Shown here piece by piece: positions 48,438 to 60,521 of a stretch of DNA of 64,000 nt. The DNA is from Eutrigla gurnardus (taxonomy: Eukaryota > Chordata > Actinopteri > Perciformes > Triglidae): the NCBI GenBank assembly GCA_963514095.1, contig OY741280.1:12442861-12506860 (forward strand), in the 5' to 3' direction. Within the stretch, counting starts at the first letter, position 1. Each line of letters begins with the position of its first letter. The notes under the pieces are model-generated. The model was not told the DNA's origin and did no database searches. It worked only from the letters and a program-made list of their open reading frames with translations. The position numbers and the translations under genes were made by a program.

Positions 48438-48882
48438 GCGTGATCTAAATGTTGCCCGCGGGGCCACAGACGGTGACAGAAAGGTGTGAAGGTATACCAA
48501 AGCTGGAAATTGTAAAGGACAGAGGGAATGTGTGCGCCTCAAAACAAAAAACAGCTGAGCTAAAAGATGATGAGGATGTAATGGACGTTTTATGGCAACA
48601 ACAGCTGCACTCCTTTCTTTTTTTCCCAGCGACGTACACAGCAGCCGCCCCCACACAGTTATCGTTCTCTGTCTGCGAGAAGTTGTTAAGAGTAAATAGA
48701 ATATTCTGGTCCTTTTCTTGCAGTTTGCCAGGTGTATTTTTAGTCCCAGTGTGGCACATTTATTACTGCCCTGTCAGAGCTCTCACGACTCGGGGCTCAA
48801 CAACTAATTGAGATGACATTTCCAAATACACACACAGACACACACACTGCCAACGTTGCTATGAGCTACGAGCGGTTACAGC

Positions 48883-48915
<33 letters not shown>

Positions 48916-48937
48916 ACACACACACACAGAGAGAGCC
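48883..48937. repeat. (CA)n microsatellite with (GA)n tail
   Basis: CA dinucleotides with one T at 48911, ending in GAGAGAG. A shorter CA patch lies at 48829-48847. Confidence 0.92.
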
Positions 48938-50782
48938 CAATATTCTCAAACAATGACAAAAGAAAACCTTCATTAGTGGTTATTTCAACAGAGTGGACTC
49001 CACAAGATTATTTCCCCTTATTTTCCAGGAAAACTCTTCTTATTTTTGAAACTTTTCTCACATTTCTCTTTGATGCCATTTCAAACAAACATCCAAAGTG
49101 TTTTGAAATGGGAGCTGACAAATGATGTGAATTCTGCATCACAATACGTAGACGTGCAGCATATATAATACAGCGTTCATTAAGAAATGATCCTGCTGCA
49201 TCAAAATGTTCCAGACTGTCATTTACCTTACTATCACTTTGTTTATGATACTATTTTTTAAATTGGCAGCGTGGTAAAAGTGGATGGGTATTGAGCTGTT
49301 ACTGCATGGAAACACTTCCACATTTTCATATTCTTCCTGAAAATAGCTATGTAATTTGTAAAATATATATTAAAGGAAAACGAGTGTTGAGAAAATATTT
49401 CTGCAGCTAAGCATAGAATTCAATAAACATTTGAAGCATAAAGTTCCCAGTAATAAATAAATATTTGCTTGAGCTAAAACTGAGCAGTTCTCTGCAGGAA
49501 ATTCCTATTTTACCCATATTTAACAGCAATGTTCACGGAAAAACTCTATAGAAATAATAGTCCCCTGCCTTCATGATGTCACGCACACTTCTCCGTGAAG
49601 TAGCCGCCGCCTCCCTCCGTCCTACTTTGCTAGTGAGAACGACTCAAAGGAGTCATAAAGTGTGGGCGCTTCAATGTGCTTCAGAGACGCGGCTGCAGGT
49701 CAGCACTGTGCTCACTGCAGACTTTTATTAAAGACTACAAGCAGGATCACTTTAAGGTTTCAATTAAAAACTTTCTTGACATTTCCTCAGAAAGGTAAAA
49801 CTATTCCAATTCAAGCACGCTGGAGGCCGACTTAGATGGGAAACACAACAACAAAGTCTTGTTTCACCTTATTTTCTATGGTATGAACAGCTTGATGGTC
49901 TAGGTGGTAAACATTTTCTTTCTCTAGTTTCTTACAGTTGTTTTTCAGTAGCATGAACACATCTGTCAGCCTGTCAGAGGAGATAGGAGGAGAGATGGGG
50001 GAGATCATGAGTCGACATAACATTTAACACAGTATTGCAGTCAATTGCTTTGCTTAATGGTCTCTGGCAGTTGAGTTAAATGAAGAAGAGCTGAGAGAGT
50101 GTTAAAAGTGAAGCCCAGTGGGAATAAAGGAGTCTGACATGGAGTCTGTGTTGTCAAACATATCCAACAAGTCCAGTTTGGGTTTTTTGGAGCAAAGTGG
50201 TTTATCACCCACCACACGGAGGTCTTTACGGAGGCATACGCCAAAGAGAGTGTTATGAAAGTAACTATTTTCCATTTTAAAGGTTGAATAATGATGATGA
50301 TGTAACCTCAGTTTCATGTTGTTTCAATACATTATTTTATTTAAAGTTGCCTCACTTCTTACCGCTCTTCTGGCAGCGTGGGTTGTTGTTTTAACTTTAT
50401 CACTCAGCAGGCAATGATGTTTTTTGATTTATATAAATTTATATACTGCACAGTTAGTAGAGGATTGTCTCCTGTCCAAACCCTTTTTGGCAATAAAGTT
50501 TTCAGATTTTTCTGCCTTGATTTAAATTATCCAAAATAAAAACATACACTAAATACATCATTATTTTTGTTAAAGATGTTTTTAAATTTGTATTCATTAA
50601 ACCAAATAAAAAAAAATAGAATGATTTATTAAACCATATTTTTCGGACTTTTCAGATAATTTCTTCAGAGCGACCCGGGGTCAGATCTTTTAGTTTGTTG
50701 TTTTATTTATTAAATCAGCTAAAAGCAGTGGGAAAACATTTTCATTTGGTTTTAACTGAGAGTGTCGAATTATGATTTGATT

Positions 50783-50785
<3 letters not shown>
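48938..50785. other. Gene-free AT-rich DNA
   Basis: Unique AT-rich sequence. A CpG-containing portion near 49575-49630 is short. No exon recognised. Confidence 0.35.

Positions 50786-50844
<59 letters not shown>
50786..50844. repeat. (AC)29 microsatellite
   Basis: Uninterrupted AC dinucleotides. Confidence 0.96.
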
Positions 50845-50849
<5 letters not shown>

Positions 50850-50929
50850 TCACTGACTCTGTCCTCAAAACCTGGGAGACATCGCACATGAAAGGTGCTC
50901 GACATCAGAGGGAGTCAAATTGGCCTTGG

Positions 50930-51075
50930 CTGGGAGGATTGGTCCAATCAACCTCCAACCGTATAATTAGTAATTAGATTGGGATTAGAGTCAACTCTGA
51001 GTGGAGGAGCGTGGCCAATTCAAATCAGCATAAGAAATGTGATTAAATTAATAAGAGAAAAATTGAAATATTAAT
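50930..51075. promoter_or_regulatory. Homeodomain-site array, possible enhancer
   Basis: TAATTAG occurs twice head to tail (50964-50977), and GGATTAG follows four bases later (50982-50988). The first type is the standard homeodomain site; GGATTAG is the OTX/PITX (bicoid-class) type. A CCAATCAA motif precedes them at 50944. Confidence 0.35.
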
Positions 51076-52719
51076 GTCCCCCCTCCCCTACTGGGTCTCC
51101 GTTTGATTTGTTTGAACTTTAGTTATTATAGACTCACAGAGAGTAAAAAGATCGTGGCTATTCTGAGTTTATTGTGTACTGCCACAAACCATTTGTATCA
51201 CGAAAATCACACTTTTAACCTTTTGCGCTTGTGTGAAAAACTTAACTTACTAATTTGATCATTTATTATATTAACACACAAATTCAAACACTACCTTTTA
51301 TTGACTTAAATAGGCAGCAGGGTTGTCTTCCTGTCTCTTCCCTGCCGGTCTGTCGGTCTATGTAACATATTTATAGAGCAGGGTAAGGCTGCTACCTCCA
51401 GCCCCCGAGGGTCCGTCCTTCCTTGAGATTGTCTAAACTTTCTCTGACGTGTTGAAGAAAACTTCTGTTCACCTCGAATGTGAAGTGGGGCCGGTCGGAG
51501 TCGAGCTCTCGGACTAATGGCCATAGAAACAGGAGCCGGCGCTCGCCACACAATTAGACGTAGTGATTGAGCTCTTTTTGTTTTGAGCCGAAGGAGCCGC
51601 AGCTCATTTTACGACCGGCCTCCCTTCCCGTTCCCCAGTAGCCATTTGTGTCAAAAGTTTCTGGCATGATTAGTGCTTAGGCATTACAAGGATTAATTTT
51701 TTTAACAATATGCCTGTCATCGTGATCTGTATTTTTTTTTTTGCTTCTAAAGACTTAATAAGTAGTGATCAAAGTGGGTGTTATGTGAAGCTGACAACCG
51801 CTCATTTAGAAAGGGCAGGTATTTCTTCTCACCTATTAAGACCTCATTTAAAATTTGCCTTCATTCCATTATTCAAACGTACGCTGTTCACTTTAGTTTT
51901 GCATCAATGGAGACCAACAGAGACCATTCCTTTGAAACTCTCTATTAAAAGGTGAATCTTCACTTTTATGGCATTAGACGGTTTCAATTATTGATCACAT
52001 GACTTAGAGTTCCGCTATATTTGCATTTAAACCTGCGTTAGACTTTTTGAGCACGTATGAAAAATTCAGCTCCGACAAGCCATGTACGAAGGAAATTAAA
52101 TATTGAAGATATGTGTTTATATTGTAGATGTGTGTTGTGTTGTAACAACAGGGAATGGTGGATTTGAAACCGGCTGCCAGGTGTGTTTTACAGAAAACAA
52201 TAACCTGATTCCTGGGATCGACAAATAAGAAGACAAAGGTTGGTTGAGAACTTTTGTAGCAATATTTACCTAAAGAAAGTACTGTATTCAAGAGATAACT
52301 CAAGCATAAATGTGCAAATTAGTATCCACCCTGTTTGAGTCCTCCGGCTTTGCCCCAAGCCAAGTGCCTCAGCCTCAGGTAACTTCTCCAGCCAATAAAT
52401 TGGTATTGTATCTGTTTTTTATGTGTAGAGTTCCAGATTTAAATTCTCAGCTCAGAAGCAATTGTGAATTATTGTCCAAAATAAAACACCAGACAGCTTT
52501 TATAATTGTTTGCATTTTAACAAATATGCAACTTCAGAGATGAGAATATGTCAAATATTGTAATATTACAGTGGAGAGAAAAGGTAACTTTAGCTACTAG
52601 TTACAAGTTATTTAACAAATGGATTGTTTAATAGAACCTGAGATCACAAAACATGTTGAAAAGGTAATTCTATTCAGAAACACTTTCTGTTATATTACTT
52701 GAAAAAGTATTAATAATCT

Positions 52720-52722
<3 letters not shown>
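51076..52722. other. Gene-free DNA
   Basis: The part from 51330 to 51640 is GC- and CpG-richer (GAGCCGGCGCTCGCC near 51533) and could be regulatory. The remainder is AT-rich unique sequence. Confidence 0.35.

Positions 52723-52762
<40 letters not shown>
52723..52762. repeat. (TA)20 microsatellite
   Basis: Uninterrupted TA dinucleotides, self-complementary. Confidence 0.95.
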
Positions 52763-52768
<6 letters not shown>

Positions 52769-55064
52769 GATATAGTCATGTGTTTGAAGTATTTTTATGT
52801 AAACTGAGCCAAAATGTATTTTATTTATTATTTTTGTCATTTTATTTGAATCTAATTCAGTGGGCTATTTCAATAACAATGACATTTTAGGATCTGAAGT
52901 AAGCAAACATAAATAAATAAACACAGTGTACCTGGTAATCTTTCTTTTTATTAAAAAAAAAAAACACAAAACAACAACAACAATTTCAGTATAAACGTAA
53001 ATGTCTTTTGATGGTTTGATCACAACACCAGAAGATTTGTGTCATTTTCATTTGAATGGATAAAAGCTTCTATGCCAGCCTATTGTGCACCATATTTATT
53101 GGAAGGGAGTGATTCTTGGCAGAGGCATCTATTATGTTTTATTAATGGAGATGCTTGTACTACAGAGGGAGGGCTAGAAAAACTCGCACACACACCGCTT
53201 GCGGGACGTGATCACTCAGTGCATTAAAATGTATGATACAAGGGAGTTAGTGAGACGGTTATGTACGTGAGGAAAAAAGATGAATAAATATTGAAACATC
53301 CTCATGAAATATTAACGCCAACACAAACAATGAAAGTAACTAAGGGATTTAGGAGTGGCCAAAAAAGCCCTCGGGGAATACATTTTCAAAGGCAGCAAAG
53401 CTGTATACAGTCCTTATAGACGTTTTTCACTAAAGGGGAATAGGAGCAATTTTCTGAAGCATCTCAGATGAACTGCTTCACAGCATGAGAAAATAAATAT
53501 TTCTTTGAGATCACAGGTTTCCCCTCAGAGAATCCTCTGTTTTTAATGCATCACCGGGAGACAGGGGAGCGGCATATTAAATACAATGAGTCCTGCGATG
53601 TTTGATTTATGGCGGTGGGTGTATCTTTTGATGCAATATTTACCTAAAAGAGCACTTGTGAGAAGAGAGGACTGTTTTATTCTTCTTCTGATGAGCAGGT
53701 TTGTCACGCAGTGCTGTTATCAATGTATTCATTGTTAAACCGCTGATGTTTCCATCTGTTCTTTTTGATTCGCTTGTCATTCCATCACTGCTGTCGTGAT
53801 TATGCAGTGTTTGTCTTAAGAAACATGCATCCCATCGTTAGCTTTTATGTCGATACACAATAAATAATAAGGATGATTTTTACATTTCGTGCCTGCACCG
53901 GTTCGTATTCAACCGGTTTGTGCTGATTATGTTCGAGAACATTTTTCAGGGTCATGTTCAACAAAAATACCCTAACTTTTAGCTCTGCAGTCTTCCCTGT
54001 TGTCTCGCAGGGGTTTGCACCGTAGATGTCGACTTGCATACTAGCCGATGCCGTTGCATAGATCGGATCTGCAGAAATATATCGAGACTACGAGATCCTC
54101 GAAGGATTAGAAAGAGCAAGACGAGTGCAACCTCCCAGACTCCCTCTCACTGCAGGGGCAAAAAGCAGGAGACAATGTTGGAATACTGATTGATACACTT
54201 TTGATCTCTGCACAATGTTCTGGGAGCAGAGCGATCAACTGTGGTGAGATTGAGGAGACTCTCTTTTGGGAGAAAGTCATTTGAAAGATACAACAAGCTA
54301 TCCATTCAAAAACCAAAAGCCAATGAGATACACTGCACACGTCTAGCGTGAAAAGAATGGGAAGCAAGAGGCGGAGCTATTGCACGCTGAATAAATACAA
54401 ATATTCTGTCTGAACATACGTTGATGATATACCTCCTTTGTGCCTTTGGGATGATAGTAATTCTCTTATACTGCTAGTTCCTTTGGGCTGTTTTTGGTCA
54501 CAGAAGTGGTAAATTTCAACATTTTGTACATTTTGGTTCGTCTTTTTGCCTCCCTGTCGTTCACACACATCTCACACTCATCCACTTGCAACATCACCGT
54601 CACATCATTGCTCATGACAGGTGCCATTTCAAGCACCCTAGGGTGTACAATGGATGATTAACCTGCAAATTGCGGTAGATGCGACACAAACGTTGTCAAA
54701 TTTCTCTTAAAATGTCACCGAATGTAATGCTTCACTTTATAAGAATAACAGTGTATTTCTTTTTTTTTTTTTTTACATCATTCCAGCATTTAAACATACT
54801 GTTGTTGCTTTGCCCTTTGTGTGCCACTGTTCAATACACACCAGATTCCCCTTCTTTTAAAAAAAAAAAAAAAGCAGGATACGGCCTTATAGTAATTGTC
54901 TGCTGGCTTCCCACAGATCCCTTCATTGCCCACGCTAACCACACCAATACAAAAGGACAGTGACAGGATTCCTGCTGTGTGGAGGAGCAGCTAGAGCATA
55001 AGGTGTCTCCACCTTCTCCATTCGGTTTTAGTAGCAAGCATGACATGGAACAGGAGCGGACATC
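52763..55064. other. Gene-free DNA
   Basis: AT-rich unique sequence with T and A runs (54760-54774, 54859-54873). It contains the 12-bp palindrome CACCCTAGGGTG at 54634-54645. Confidence 0.35.
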
Positions 55065-55074
55065 CATATTTGGA
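55065..55074. promoter_or_regulatory. CArG box (SRF-type site)
   Basis: CCATATTTGG matches CC(A/T)6GG exactly. An Ets-like AGGAG lies about 13 bases upstream, as in serum response elements. One exact CArG match in unique sequence is not rare. Confidence 0.3.
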
Positions 55075-55517
55075 AAGGAAGGGACCAGAACGGTCCAAAG
55101 AAATTGATGGCAAATGACGGCAAGGTTAAGGAAAACTGTCTTCCACTCAGTGCAGGTCTTCTGAATTTCTCCGTCAATTGAATTGAAGTTATGAAAGAAT
55201 TTAATGAGGCGAATAAGACGGATCTACCTTCCTCGCGCTCCTTTACACAAACATGCAGGTACGTCGAGAACAATCACGCAGTTAGGCATCATGGACACAC
55301 TGCAGACAGAATAGAGAACACGCCATGAACAGACAAAGGAACGCAAGACAACAACACATTATCTCCCATGTCACACCGCCTCCTCCTTTCCCCTTTCCTT
55401 CCTGCCACCACCGTAGGATATCAGAGTCTCTACCACTCCATCCTTCCCACCTCCACCCCTCTGTCATTTAAGTACCAGGCCCTCAGGTGGGAGCCTGAGG
55501 GATGGGAAGAAACGTCG

Positions 55518-55537
55518 GTGTGTGTGTGTGTGTGTGT
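55518..55537. repeat. (GT)10 microsatellite
   Basis: Uninterrupted GT dinucleotides. Confidence 0.9.
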
Positions 55538-56514
55538 TTCATGCGTAGGAGTCCACAGCTGCATGGCGCGTCTGCTTCCCCTGCCTGTAGACATGCTGCC
55601 ATTCATCGCCTCATTACCATGAAGGAGAGGAGCAGAGGATGGGTGAAGGTAGGCTGCACAGACTGCAATCAGCTCCCTGTTGCCGACTTTTTTTTTTCTC
55701 TTTCTTTTTTTTGTTCGCACTTCATATCATATTTCACTTTCTGCATGCTCCATAGCCTCCAGTGCCAAAAGTTACTTCAAGTAAAATAAAATAAATAAAA
55801 AACATACTTTGACATTGTTGGTGTGGATCATAAATCGACAAAGTAAGGGACTTACTATTGATTTTACAAAAGGTGGCTTGATATGCTAAAGAGTTGCTAT
55901 GATAATGTATGGTACTGTGTCACGTTAGGCACATATGATCATCACCTTTGCTATTACATGTCATCTATTATGATTTATTAACTACCCCTCTCTACTGACC
56001 TGGATTTAAAAGCCCATTCTCTAAGTTCCCTGCCAGCCTTATGGTGATTATTGATTTTGTGGTAATGCCTGTATGACCTTTAATGACATATAGGTAGCTT
56101 GCAATCGCAACACACTGACTGCAACTGAAAAGCAACTCCTCTGCAGTCTGTATTCAATATAGTATTATACTATTTAACTAGGCGGGTCGTTTGGGACCGT
56201 GCGTTTGCATGCGATGGTGTTTAAGAAAGAAATGAAATGCAGGAATAAAAAAAGGATCTCAATTACGAGTTGTCAAAATAAGACGCGCACGAGATGTGAA
56301 ATGATTCTGTTTATCATGTTGTATATTACTCCGGCTTAGATTGCGAGTCACTAATCATACCCGCTAAGCAAATAATGTAACAAGATGGATTTTCATATAG
56401 TGGCGTCTCCTGTGTTTCAGTGATATTTAAAGTTTGGCCATAAATTAGGCGTTAATGCATTATTCATGACGCCACTTCTACACTCCTGTAGGGGGGGGGT
56501 ATGCAAAGTGGCGA
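55538..56514. other. Gene-free DNA
   Basis: AT-rich unique sequence. GGCGTTAATGCATTATTCATGACG (starting at 56448) looks enhancer-like. Confidence 0.35.
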
Positions 56515-56536
56515 TCTCTCTCTCTCTGCCTGCCTC

Positions 56537-56568
<32 letters not shown>
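56515..56568. repeat. (CT)n microsatellite, two blocks
   Basis: TC dinucleotides at 56515-56527 and 56541-56568, separated by GCCTGCC-type sequence. Confidence 0.9.
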
Positions 56569-56570
<2 letters not shown>

Positions 56571-57759
56571 TGGCAACTGTCTACATGATCGCGCTAATGG
56601 TCTGAGTCAATGAGTCACGCTCACACATGGCGCATGTCAAATCCACGGGGATCGCACAGGTTGTTGATACAAAGTTAGCAGCAAATTAATTGTCTCTTCA
56701 GAATGCTACAATGATTCCAACAGGCTGGATATTATTGTGGTCACAACACCAGACTTGATGTGATTTAAATGCTCGACATCTTTCAACATTTGTTTTTCAT
56801 TAATATCAACACCTGCGGTAAGTTAGCGCTTTTCATTCAGCGGCACTACCGACGGCAACAAAGAAATGATATTTCATATTCACAGGGCAGCACTAAGTCA
56901 CCTGCAAACTAAAGCGAGCTGTAAAACAAAAACAAAAAAAACAATTTGCTTCCAGACTCCTGGTTTTGTGCAGCAGAACACAGAAAGAAAAGAAAGGTAT
57001 AGCGGGGGAATCGGACGATATAAAGAAAACAATAATTTCCCCCCCACATGCGTTGCAGAGGTAGTAAATGTGGCGTTGTGGATGTAGCGTGGTGTTCCTC
57101 TCGGTGGGGGAGGGGTGGATAGTGGACAGAGCACGGCTGCTTCTCAGAGCCGAACCGACGCTGAAAGGAGGGGAAATGTGTTGACAGCAATTTCGCCACA
57201 GGGTGGGAGCGCACGCAGAGAGCTCCAGGTGCCCGGCCCAAACACAGTGTCTGATTGCAGTAAATTGGGGTGCTGTTTTTAGTACACAAACAACCTCACT
57301 GTGTGTCTGGCTGCTCCGTTCACTGAGTGGGTTTGTTGAGGAAAGAGAGGAGGCACAAGGGTCTCTGGGTGAATATTAGCCGTTTTAATGCAAGAAGCGC
57401 TGCATATAATGGGTTTTAGTGAGGCGATAAAGAGCATGAGATGTGACAATGTTGAACAAAATGTTATGTTATTTGAGAGAGAAGAGAAAGATAATCAAAA
57501 TGCATTCTTCATACATATGTGATTAGTGCAGCATTCAAATACATGGATAGCATCGTTTTCTGCAAACTGCTCTGGTTTTGCATGAAAACAATCCATTCTA
57601 AAACAAAATGCACTCTCCTAACTTGCAATTCTGCAATCACACTATTTTGCAAACACACTTTCTGCCATTTTATCAGTCAGAGCTTTTTATTTTTTTTTTA
57701 ATCAAAAGCTCCCAATACTTAAAAAGTTTATTACAGCAATACGTTGTATGGAGGGGGGG
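56569..57759. other. Gene-free DNA
   Basis: Unique sequence. 56570-56700 holds CGCTAATGGTCTGAGTCAAT and AGCAAATTAATTGTCTC, which are enhancer-like. A minus-strand frame near 56909-57289 has no splice support. Confidence 0.35.
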
Positions 57760-57960
57760 GAATGATGAAGCATGGCCATTCTAATAGGCTGCGACATCTC
57801 ATCTGAGATTCCCACTTCGTTTCTAACACTGCACTTATTTCCCGGAGAGAAAAGTGTTTTCCTCCTATCTCATCCATCTCGCTTATGCAAATGAGCGTCT
57901 TAATTTGGTTAGGGGCAGAGTCGTGTGGGAGATACCAGAAAGTACAATCTTGTTTACCTA
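57760..57960. promoter_or_regulatory. Octamer-containing enhancer candidate
   Basis: Repeat-free sequence with a perfect octamer ATGCAAAT (57885-57892) followed by GTCTTAATTTGG, plus CATTCTAATAGGCTGCGA upstream. The combination suggests a POU/SOX-type element; this is inferred. Confidence 0.3.
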
Positions 57961-58116
57961 AATGGGGAATGTTTTCAGCCCAGTTAACCAATACGGAGTC
58001 TCATTTAGTCGTGGTGGAAGCAGCAATGAGGAGGCTAATGGAACATGAATTTGACCACAGCATGAGAAAACATCTTGCGTTTGAAAATGACAGTCAAGCC
58101 CTGGCTGCATACCAAA

Positions 58117-58142
58117 ATACTCATTATACATATAATGAGTAT
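58117..58142. repeat. Perfect 11-bp stem-loop
   Basis: ATACTCATTAT (58117-58127) and ATAATGAGTAT (58132-58142) are exact reverse complements around ACAT. The stem is AT-rich and no known RNA family was recognised. Confidence 0.75.
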
Positions 58143-59059
58143 ATTTATTATTGTTTGACGTGTATTTTTAGTCACTACTCAGATGCAACATAATATGTCC
58201 TTTAATGTGGCCCTGCGGTGCAGATAACCATGGGGATGGGAACAGTTCCTCCACAGAAAGTAACAATAATGATCTAAAATGGTACGGTGAACAAAGGGCT
58301 GAAGTATAATAATTACAGGTGCCACTGACCCTTCTGGGATAGCCACGCACAGCGAGAGGGCACGGGAGAATAATTCTAGCCAGCTGAATCCGAAGCATTT
58401 CACTTTGAAATTCAACTCGCTTTCTCATTCTTTCTTTCCAAGATGAATGATTTTTTTTTTCTGTAGCCCCGATACCATCTCTGGTGGATGACAGTTTTGA
58501 GTTATTTCCCCGTCTTGAGTCATAGAAGATGTGAAAGTACACTTGCATGCCTTCAACATGCTGTACATATCATATATGCATAGGGTCAATGCCCTTAATG
58601 ACGATGTGGGGACCAGAACCTCCACAAAGTTAATTCCTGATCATGGACGCCACTTATGCCTCTTTCCAAAGAAAGAAAAATGAAGACTATATTTTCATGT
58701 GTTTTGCAACCAAAATCTAAAGGTTTTCACAGCCGTTCACTCCGTTTACCTGCTAACCCTGAAGCTATGCTAATACCTGGAACAACCATTAGCATCACAT
58801 ACGTTTCTTAGGCAAACATTCCCTGCTCCAGTAAAAGAGATAAACCTTACATACCATTTAGCAACGATGGATATTTGGAGTCCGCTCAGGTCATAGAACC
58901 CTTTGGCTCAGCTACGTTAAACCTGATAACACTGCATATGTCTGACAAACGATACATATAATTAGACATTATGTTTAAGGCGATTTAAGATATTTCAGTT
59001 TTTGTTTTCATTTAATGTAGCCATTATATTAATTTAAATGATGAACAGACAGTTTCACT
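58143..59059. other. Gene-free DNA
   Basis: Unique sequence. Overlapping minus-strand frames (58168-58625) lack splice signals. Confidence 0.35.
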
Positions 59060-59170
59060 GGAACTACTAGGTGGCAGTAGGTGTCCACTACCTGGAATTA
59101 ATGGACACCCTGCAGCCAATCAGAAGCGAGTATTTAGCCAGACCATGGTATAAGCATACATATGTATTAA
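59060..59170. mobile_element. Fragment of a dispersed teleost repeat
   Basis: GGTGTCCA (59080-59087) and TGGACACC (59102-59109) form an 8-bp inverted repeat, followed by GCAGCCAATCAGAAGCGAGT and a CCATGGTATAA motif (59143-59153). This combination resembles a fish dispersed repeat I recall. A 12-bp palindrome ATACATATGTAT closes it at 59156-59167. Confidence 0.45.
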
Positions 59171-59330
59171 AATGCATCCAATGGTTCAAAGTTCTTTAAA
59201 TAACATAAAATACAGAAAATGTGCAGGCTGGAAGCAAACTCTTAAATTAAAGTATGTCTCACTCAACACATCTGCCAATACGTAATAAGTATCCCGCTGA
59301 TGCCTATGCATGTGCAACCCTTAACCTTTA

Positions 59331-59352
59331 ACACCACCACCACCACCACCCA
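59331..59352. repeat. (CAC)n microsatellite
   Basis: About seven ACC/CAC triplets. Confidence 0.9.
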
Positions 59353-59470
59353 CTACCTCTCTCTCTCTGCAGCAGTTCTCTCCGTCAGCCTGAGAGGAGA
59401 GTAACACCAGCACGCTCCACTGCGCCTTGTGAAAGGATGCAAGCTTAGTGTGAAAGGCAACCCGAGGGAC

Positions 59471-59481
59471 TGTGTGTGAGT

Positions 59482-59544
<63 letters not shown>

Positions 59545-59590
59545 TGTGTGAGTGTGTGTGTGTGTGTGAGTGTGTGTGTGTGTGTGTGTG
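59471..59590. repeat. (TG)n microsatellite with GA interruptions, 120 bp
   Basis: TG dinucleotides with several TGAG interruptions spaced near both ends, so the longest perfect run is in the middle. Confidence 0.96.
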
Positions 59591-59897
59591 GGGGCAGGTA
59601 AGTGGACATCCAGGTTATCGCCTTGTAGCGATGACAGCTCCAGTGCATTATTACCTGTGCACTTTGATGGGTGTGACATTCACTGTGTGGTTGACAAGGG
59701 CGATACCAACATAAACAGACTATGTGAAAATCTCTTCCCATTTCAGATACAACCATCCTTTGTTTCATGTATTATTACACCTTCTGTTTGGTACGGTACA
59801 GGTAGAGTACTATTTAAGCAAACTTTGGGGTTACATGAAACACTTTCGGTTCTGATAAGTGAAGCCAATGCAGAATTACTATAAACCTGCATTCTTT

Positions 59898-60100
59898 CTA
59901 ATTGGCAGCAGGGGGCGACTATACTCTCGTTGCAAAAAGAAGTAACATTGTATGGAAGTGAATGAGAACATGACCTTAATTCTCACTTTATATATTACCT
60001 CATTGTTACCATGAGTTCATGGTCTCACTTGCTAGTTTTAGGTCTTCATAATTTCATTCATTTAGTACATCATTACTTTGAGTCGGTGCATCCAAGATAC
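59898..60100. mobile_element. Truncated copy of a common teleost repeat
   Basis: GGCAGCAGGGGGCGACT (59904-59920), then TTGCAAAAAGAAGTAACATT, a GGAAGTGAATGAGAACATGA segment, TTCTCACTTTATATATTACC and GAGTTCATGGTCTCAC follow each other in the order I remember for a widespread fish repeat. Base changes are spread throughout, so it is an old copy, and neither end is defined. It carries a CTCF-like core. Confidence 0.6.
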
Positions 60101-60424
60101 TTTCACAAACAACCATGCAAACCACATACAAATGCTGATTTTTTTTAGTTTTTTAGTTGGTGTTGTACTGGAGGAGAACTGAGTCATCACCAAAGTTATT
60201 CTTCATTAAAATCAACATTTCAACTTAATAATAATAATACAATAATAATCACTCACTATTAGTTATACTAAAGCTACTATTATAGACTTAATGTTCCGAG
60301 CAACTCATGCTCGACTTGAAATTGTTACGGTTTCTATACAGTCTTGTCTTTAAGAATAAATGACTGTGGTCTAACATGAAAGGGTGTTGGCGTTTTGGGG
60401 GTATGCAGTGTGATCATTGGGTCT

Positions 60425-60425
<1 letters not shown>

Positions 60426-60519
<94 letters not shown>
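60426..60519. repeat. (AC)47 microsatellite
   Basis: Ninety-four uninterrupted bases. Confidence 0.97.
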
Positions 60520-60521
<2 letters not shown>

